Of a stretch of 64,000 bases of DNA, positions 59,307 through 64,000 are shown one piece after another (position 1 is the first letter of the stretch; each line of letters begins with the position of its first letter). The position numbers were made by a program, and so were the translations under genes. The stretch comes from Dicyema japonicum. Its lineage: Eukaryota; Dicyemida; Rhombozoa; Dicyemidae. The stretch is from assembly GCA_011109175.1 (NCBI GenBank), contig RDEW01000064.1, forward strand, positions 145,270 to 209,269. Reading direction: 5' to 3'. The notes beneath the pieces were generated by a model that was given only the letters and a program-made list of their open reading frames with translations, ran no database searches and was not told the origin of the DNA.

Positions 59307-60412
59307 TCCGGTATATCTTCCTTTTTTCAAATTCATGTTATAGATAACATTATTTTATTTGCTTTTTATTAATAATAATTGCTAAGACAAAAGATAGGTA
59401 TAGCCATACACCGAGGGAACTTGTTCGCAATCTACGCAGCAGGCTTCCTCAACTAACATTTGTTTAATTGTTAAAAAAAATTTTGTTAATAATAATAAAT
59501 AAGGCGATTTTTGTCAATAAAGTCAAAAATTCATATGTTCTTTAAAATTATTTAAAACTTATAAAAATGTGATTTTAAATAAAAAAAATATTCTATAAAT
59601 CAAAAGTTATAAAGTCAAAAAAAGTCAAAATTTAACTTTTTTTGCCGAACGATCCATCGAGGCAACGTGACTGGAATAATATCTTCGACGTGCTAAAGTC
59701 TGAGGTCAACCAGCATCGTCTTGCATGCCTCGTGTCCGCCGCCAACCATGGGAGCGGAGCGTAGCTAGATGCACTCCCGTGTTCCTCCCTGGGGACCCTT
59801 TTGGACGATGACTGTATTCGGATTGGGATCAACCCTGAGAGTTGATGTTTGCGTCGGACATTAATGTCGTTGTGGAGGGATCGTCGATGTCAAAGGGCTG
59901 CACCCGCTCTCGTGCAAAAGGACTGCGAGAAGAGCACCTTGCCATGCTGCTATGAACAACATTGTCATGCGAGCTCTTGAAGCGGCAGGCTTCCCGGCAG
60001 TACTGGAGCCTGTGGGATTGGACCGCGGAGATGGGAAAAGACCGGATGGGTTAACTATCTTTCCGTTCACTGACGGAAAATCGCTCGTATGGGACTGCAC
60101 TGTTGTGGATTCTTTCTCGAACTCGATGATACTCAGCTCGGCACAGTCTGCTGGATCGGCAGCCGATTTGGCCGAGAAAATCAAGATTGGAGATCGCTAC
60201 CGTTTGTACCGGTAGCAATCGAGACGTCTGGTGCGGCCGGAAGTATTACAGCTTTTTTCCTAAAGGAAATCAGGGGGAAATTGGCCCACCGCAAGAAAGA
60301 AGTGCGGGAAGCGGTCTGCCTGAGACAACGAATTGGTATCGCAGTTGTCCGCGGAAACGCTTACTCTTTGATGTCAGCAGCCGCTCTCCCCTATAGTTAA
60401 TAAATAATATTT
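59307..60412 (+). mobile_element. LINE 3' part with zinc knuckle and PD-(D/E)xK-like domain
   Basis: Best copy of this C-terminal module. Knuckle at about 59875-59945 (C-x-C...G-x-H-x4-C), then MNNIVMRALEAAGFPAVLEP (59952), the core DGKRPDGLTIFPFTDGKSLV-WD (PD at about 60045, D in WD at about 60095), SSAQSAGSAADLAEKI, VPVAIETSGAAGSITAFFLK, and LRQRIGIAVVRGNAYSLMSA. The domain is broken by a frameshift near 60205. AT-rich sequence in front (59307-59640) is shared with 43698-43915. At 59380-59490 another LINE tail is inserted. Confidence 0.7.
59380..59490 (+). mobile_element. Nested LINE tail insertion
   Basis: About 110 bases, absent from the matching place at 43770, reading 'gcagcaggcttcctcaacta' and on to 'tttaattgttaaaaaaaatt'. 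It also occurs at 62985-63050. It sits between repeated 'ttaataataat' sequences that may be the target duplication. Confidence 0.55.
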
Positions 60413-60499
60413 TATTGTTAATAGATTTTTCGTTTAGTAAAGTCGAAAATTTTATCGATTTTATTTATTAATTTTTCGAGTTTTTGAATAAGTCGAATA

Positions 60500-61459
60500 G
60501 TGCTGGTAGAAAAAACCGGTTTCGTAGTTACAAACTTTTTTGGCGTATAGCTATTAATTTTTTAACTGAATTAAAGTGTTTTGAGTTGACTAGATGTATA
60601 ATTTTTTTATTTATAAAAAATTTCCTTAATCGTCTAAAATTTTAAAAATTTCAATTTAGCGAGTGAATAAAAAACCGTTTGATTATTGTTTGATTTATTT
60701 CAGTTCTTGTTTTTTTGTGTTTTTTTAGCAGATTTTAAATACAATAATTAAAGGAAAGATCCCTCTCTTTTGGAGTTAAAATGGACGATAAAAGATATCG
60801 CAGAACATTTAAATATCCAAAATCGACAATCGGAGATTTTCAAAGAAAATTCAAAAAAATCAAACCACGAGGCTTTCTGGTTCCGGACGTCCTAAAAAGC
60901 TTCAAAAAACAGACATTGAAAATCTATTACATCTTATTGAATGCGATCCAAAAAATAAAACATTTTACTGGTAGTGGTGTATGTAGAAAAACAATTGGGA
61001 ATTATTTCTAATTTTCTAATTAGAAAATATGTCAACGTAAACCGTTGTTAGATATGGTCTGGTAAAAAACATAGTAATCAGATTTGAACGCATGGAAAAC
61101 TACTATTTTCTCTGATGAAGCATCTTTTCAGGTTTTTTGACTAAAAAGGAAATTCAGTTATCGAAAAAAGATTTTCCACTCTGAATTGAGGCATATGACG
61201 CCGACAGTTAAGTTTGGTGGAGGTGGTGCTATGGTTTGGGACTGTATCTTCTATCAAGTAGTTGGCAAATTAGTTTTTGTCAGTGGGACATTGAATTCCA
61301 CTAAATATATAAATATTTCGATGATATTATAAAATATTTTTTAATAAATAAAAAAATATACCAAAATAGAGATTAAGCTTATGATTTACGTTGAAAAATT
61401 AAAAGCTATAATCCAAAAAAGTTTATAACAGCAAAACCGGTTTTTTTCTACCAGGACTG
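60500..61459 (+). mobile_element. Tc1-like transposon, decayed
   Basis: Ends are inverted (left TGCTGGTAGAAAAAACCGGT, right ACCGG...CTACCAGGACTG), with TA outside. Inside, a transposase starts at 60781 (MDDKRYRRTFKYPKSTIGDF, HTH region). Later frames hold FSDEASFQVF (about 61110, first catalytic region) and MTPTVKFGGGGAMVWDCI (about 61195-61250), the conserved GG-x-(V/A)MVW block. Stops in between and loss of the last acid make it dead. Confidence 0.75.
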
Positions 61460-61464
61460 TATTT

Positions 61465-61855
61465 ACGTTTCATATACTGCTATGTCGCGTTCAATCAGGT
61501 AGGTCATTGAAAAGGTTAAGACTGATATTAGAAAATATCCTTGCGATTTTTTTATCAACTCACGAATTTTCTAACAAAAGATTTTTTTTAATCTTTCGTC
61601 TAAGAAACATTTCAAACTTACAAGTATTTCACGGGTGCCACTGTAAAAATATCTAATTTTCTCATTTCATCTACCGACTCTAGAATCAAAAAGGTCACTA
61701 ATGCGCAGTCGAATATGGTTTTCCTTTCATAAGTATTAAAGTTGACAAAACTTGTTTAAGGGTATTAGAAATTATTTTACTTCTTCCTTCAATTCATAAA
61801 AATGTATAAATTTATGACAAGAAACTCGAATCGGCTCAATAATCTAAAGGGTCAC
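61465..61855. other. AT-rich, no feature
   Basis: Nothing recognised. Confidence 0.3.
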
Positions 61856-61857
61856 CA

Positions 61858-61936
61858 AGGATCCACATGAGAAAGGATGGCTTCGAGAGCGCAGCTATCG
61901 TCAGAGGAAACAGCATGTCCATTCAAGCTCCCTAAC
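61858..61936 (+). mobile_element. LINE protein C-terminus
   Basis: Reads AAIVRGNSMSIQAP and a stop, the tail of the same C-terminal domain as at 17.7-18.0 kb. Confidence 0.45.
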
Positions 61937-61939
61937 TTT

Positions 61940-62455
61940 TAATTTCTTAAAATTAATTGTTTATTAATAAAAAAATTAATTAAAAAAAGAAACTTGAAAA
62001 AAGCTATTTTTGAGTTTTTTGATGCTTTTATTGTAGAGGTGTGTCTATTCGTAAAGTGCGGTTTAACAGATTCAAAAATTGTATTTCAGTAAGGATTTAT
62101 TAAAAATTAAAAAGTATCTGGAATCTAGATTAATTAGTTATAAGCTATTTTTTCTGCTACAAAAAATGGAAAAATATCATACTTTTCCATGCATATACGA
62201 ATATTTGAAAAAATTCCTTCCACTGAAAAATTATTCTCTAAAGACCGAGATTTTTAGCCTGAAAACGTTTTTAATTGCATCATTCTATATTTTAATACAG
62301 TTTTTGATTAGTTTTTTTTTTCATATTAAAAAAATTTTTTTGCAGATAAATTTGTCATAAAGTCAAAAAAAGGTCAACATTTTGAATTTATAAAGTATAA
62401 ATAAAAATCGCCCGAATAATAGGACCAGTGACCGTGGTTATGTCAAACTAACTAA
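61940..62455. other. Very AT-rich, no supported gene
   Basis: An open frame at 62079-62360 (93 codons, Phe/Lys/Leu-rich) reflects base composition. Confidence 0.35.
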
Positions 62456-62459
62456 TCAC

Positions 62460-62640
62460 GTGATCCCAGCACACTCTAGAAGAGAACTAAACTTGGCCTG
62501 ATGCTGATCTTTCGACCTCACACAAGCACGCATCGGCCAAATGAATGCATCTTCACAACGGCACGTTCCACGGTTCATGCGCATCGTGGATTCTAGAGGC
62601 ATGGAGGCTGGAACTCTCCAGAAATTTTTTTTTTTAATTT
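62460..62640 (-). mobile_element. LINE C-terminal fragment
   Basis: The minus strand reads ASMPLESTMRMNRGT and RACVRS, the same ending as 10970-11194 with frameshifts. Confidence 0.45.
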
Positions 62641-62644
62641 TGAA

Positions 62645-63530
62645 TCTTTTAGTAAATTATTGTTTTTTCATGTTGAGCATCCTATAACGTAGAGCCTATA
62701 GAGCCTAAATATAGAATGTGCTAATTATTTATTAAAAATTTTATTAAAAATAGTATTTTTATTTAATTGTAGAACCCCAAAATCATGTCTGCGGGGGATC
62801 ACTGATCTAGAGGAAGTCTTATACAATAAACTCTCCCAAATTTGCCATTTTTGGTTTTAAAAATTGGCAAATTTCAGAATTTAATCAATAATTTTATGAT
62901 AGTTATGGGGGAACTTCTCAACGATGAAAATAACTAAATTTGATTTTATTGCGAAAAAACTTATTTAAAAAGTGAACGAGGAAACTCGTTTGCAATCCAC
63001 GCAGCAGGCTTCCTCAACTGACATTTGTTTAATTGTTAAAAAAAATTTTTTTTAAAAAAAGTGAACTATTAAATTTTATCGAAATAAAATTCAATTCCCA
63101 TTTGCTTCCATTTTATATTTCTAATATTTGCATTAAAACTTCTCATAGATGTAGTGAGGACGAAACCTTCTCGTTTTCAACGTTCACAAAAAAATCCATT
63201 TCAATTTCCCTGAAATTGGATGCTATTTCATTCTTGTTTAGGGTTTCATTTCAGTAGTTTCTTCGTGGATGAGTATCTCATTATCATCAATTTATGATGT
63301 TATTTATTCTTCACCCATTGCATTTTTTCAGAATAATGTATAGACAAAAATTCTTCGATTTCAATGGGATCGTGAATATCCGTATTAATAATATTTCTTA
63401 TGTTCACATTTACTAAAGTTGTGCTAGTACTCCAATTTTTTAGAATTTAAAAACAATTTTTGATTCTATTTCCAATAATCGAGTAAGATACTCCAATTTG
63501 TGTCTATTAAAGTGGACTTTGATTAATAAT
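62645..63530. other. AT-rich, mostly unassigned
   Basis: Contains the LINE tail piece at 62985-63050 (see 59380-59490). The open frame at 63033-63257 has no motif. Confidence 0.35.
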
Positions 63531-63531
63531 A

Positions 63532-63845
63532 ATAACAGCCTTTTCACGAGAGCCATAGTATTTATAGCTCCGCATAGGCAGGACACACACTTTATTTAAG
63601 TAAAGAACAGTTAATTTTAACTAATCGTAGAACCAAGGAATGATCTTCACTTCTTTTTCTTGTGTGAGTGTCTTTTCTAGACAATCCAGTTCCGCAGTGA
63701 GTATCCACTGATGACGGCGTCACTCGTCAAACCCTTTTGGCATCGTAGATGCGTGGAACCTTCCACCAAGTGAACAGCAGCGAGAATCGAACCCGTAACC
63801 TAAGTCACTTTAGCCCGACACCTAACCACTATATTGGCTGAATTA
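63532..63845 (-). repeat. tRNA-derived SINE with intact head
   Basis: On the minus strand an A-box-like TATAGTGGTTAGG (about 63832-63820) and B box GGGTTCGATTCTCG (about 63801-63788) form a tRNA-like head whose acceptor stem no longer pairs. A body follows (GGTGGAAGGTTCCACGCATC ... GACGAGTGACGCCGTCATCA) down to a TTA-rich tail at about 63532. Partial copies lie at 13625-13855 (plus) and 14689-14965 (minus). A 51-bp tandem doublet (63832 and 63883) overlaps the head. Confidence 0.65.
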
Positions 63846-64000
63846 TTCCTGTATTTTAATATTTTTTTATAATTCCAAAATTTATTGGCTGAATTATTCC
63901 TGTATTTTAATATTTTCCAAATTCGATGGCAAGCAATGAGAAGGACAATTATTTATAAGGAGCAAAATTGACTTCTCTGTGCTAAAAGGTTATCGAATTT

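Noticed and set aside
62079-63257. Open frames rich in Phe, Lys and Leu
   Set aside because: They follow the AT composition, have no motif and no plausible neighbours.
1-64000. Bacterial or viral origin of the window
   Set aside because: Spliceosomal introns, animal multi-gene content, Pol III tRNA and SINE features and LINE/Tc1/hAT/pogo elements all indicate a eukaryotic nuclear genome. No viral hallmark gene was seen.

Overview
The window is AT-rich eukaryotic DNA, and the cellular genes in it are animal genes. I recognise RNA polymerase III subunit 2 (RPC2), the WAVE-complex subunit NCKAP1/HEM, the ribosome-assembly factor NOP53, a DEPDC1/7-like DEP protein, a C-type lectin and an HtrL/YibB-type secretory protein. 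When these genes are read against their families, their reading frames are repaired over and over by GT...AG (once GC...AG) introns of only 20-29 nt, most of them 22 or 23 nt. Introns this short are known to me among animals from dicyemid mesozoans, so a dicyemid-like parasite is my best guess. No taxonomic marker in the window proves it.

Layout. 1-6 kb: hAT and LINE debris and one unidentified short-intron gene (about 4.2-5.3 kb, minus). 7-8 kb: the DEPDC1/7-like gene (minus), partly repeated at 20.1-21.4 kb around an assembly gap. 10-19 kb: SINE, LINE and hAT fragments. 22.9-25.8 kb: the best preserved LINE, with endonuclease and reverse transcriptase. 26.2 kb: a tRNA. 27.8-28.4 kb: a C-type lectin with two tiny introns. 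29.1-30.2 kb: a Tc1/mariner-type element whose terminal inverted repeats are arrays of an 18-19 bp unit. 31.1-34.8 kb: one arm of an inverted duplication, with its partner at 54.7-59.0 kb. 35-36.9 kb: an R2/R4-like LINE. 39.1-41.3 kb: NCKAP1 (minus, cut short by a LINE). 41.6-42.9 kb: NOP53 (plus, divergent). 44-48 kb: LINE, Tc1 and pogo remnants around an unidentified short-intron gene. 48.3-51.5 kb: RPC2 (minus). 52-54.6 kb: LINEs. 54.7-55.6 kb: the intact HtrL-like gene. 59-64 kb: LINE, Tc1 and SINE.

The cellular genes are unrelated in function (transcription, actin regulation, ribosome assembly, extracellular recognition) and do not form an operon. They are islands in decayed transposons. 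Several carry internal deletions, single stops or frameshifts. Some of these sit at unresolved assembly joins, shown by lone n bases flanked by exact 233-273 bp repeats, so assembly error and true decay must be separated before any of these genes is called dead.
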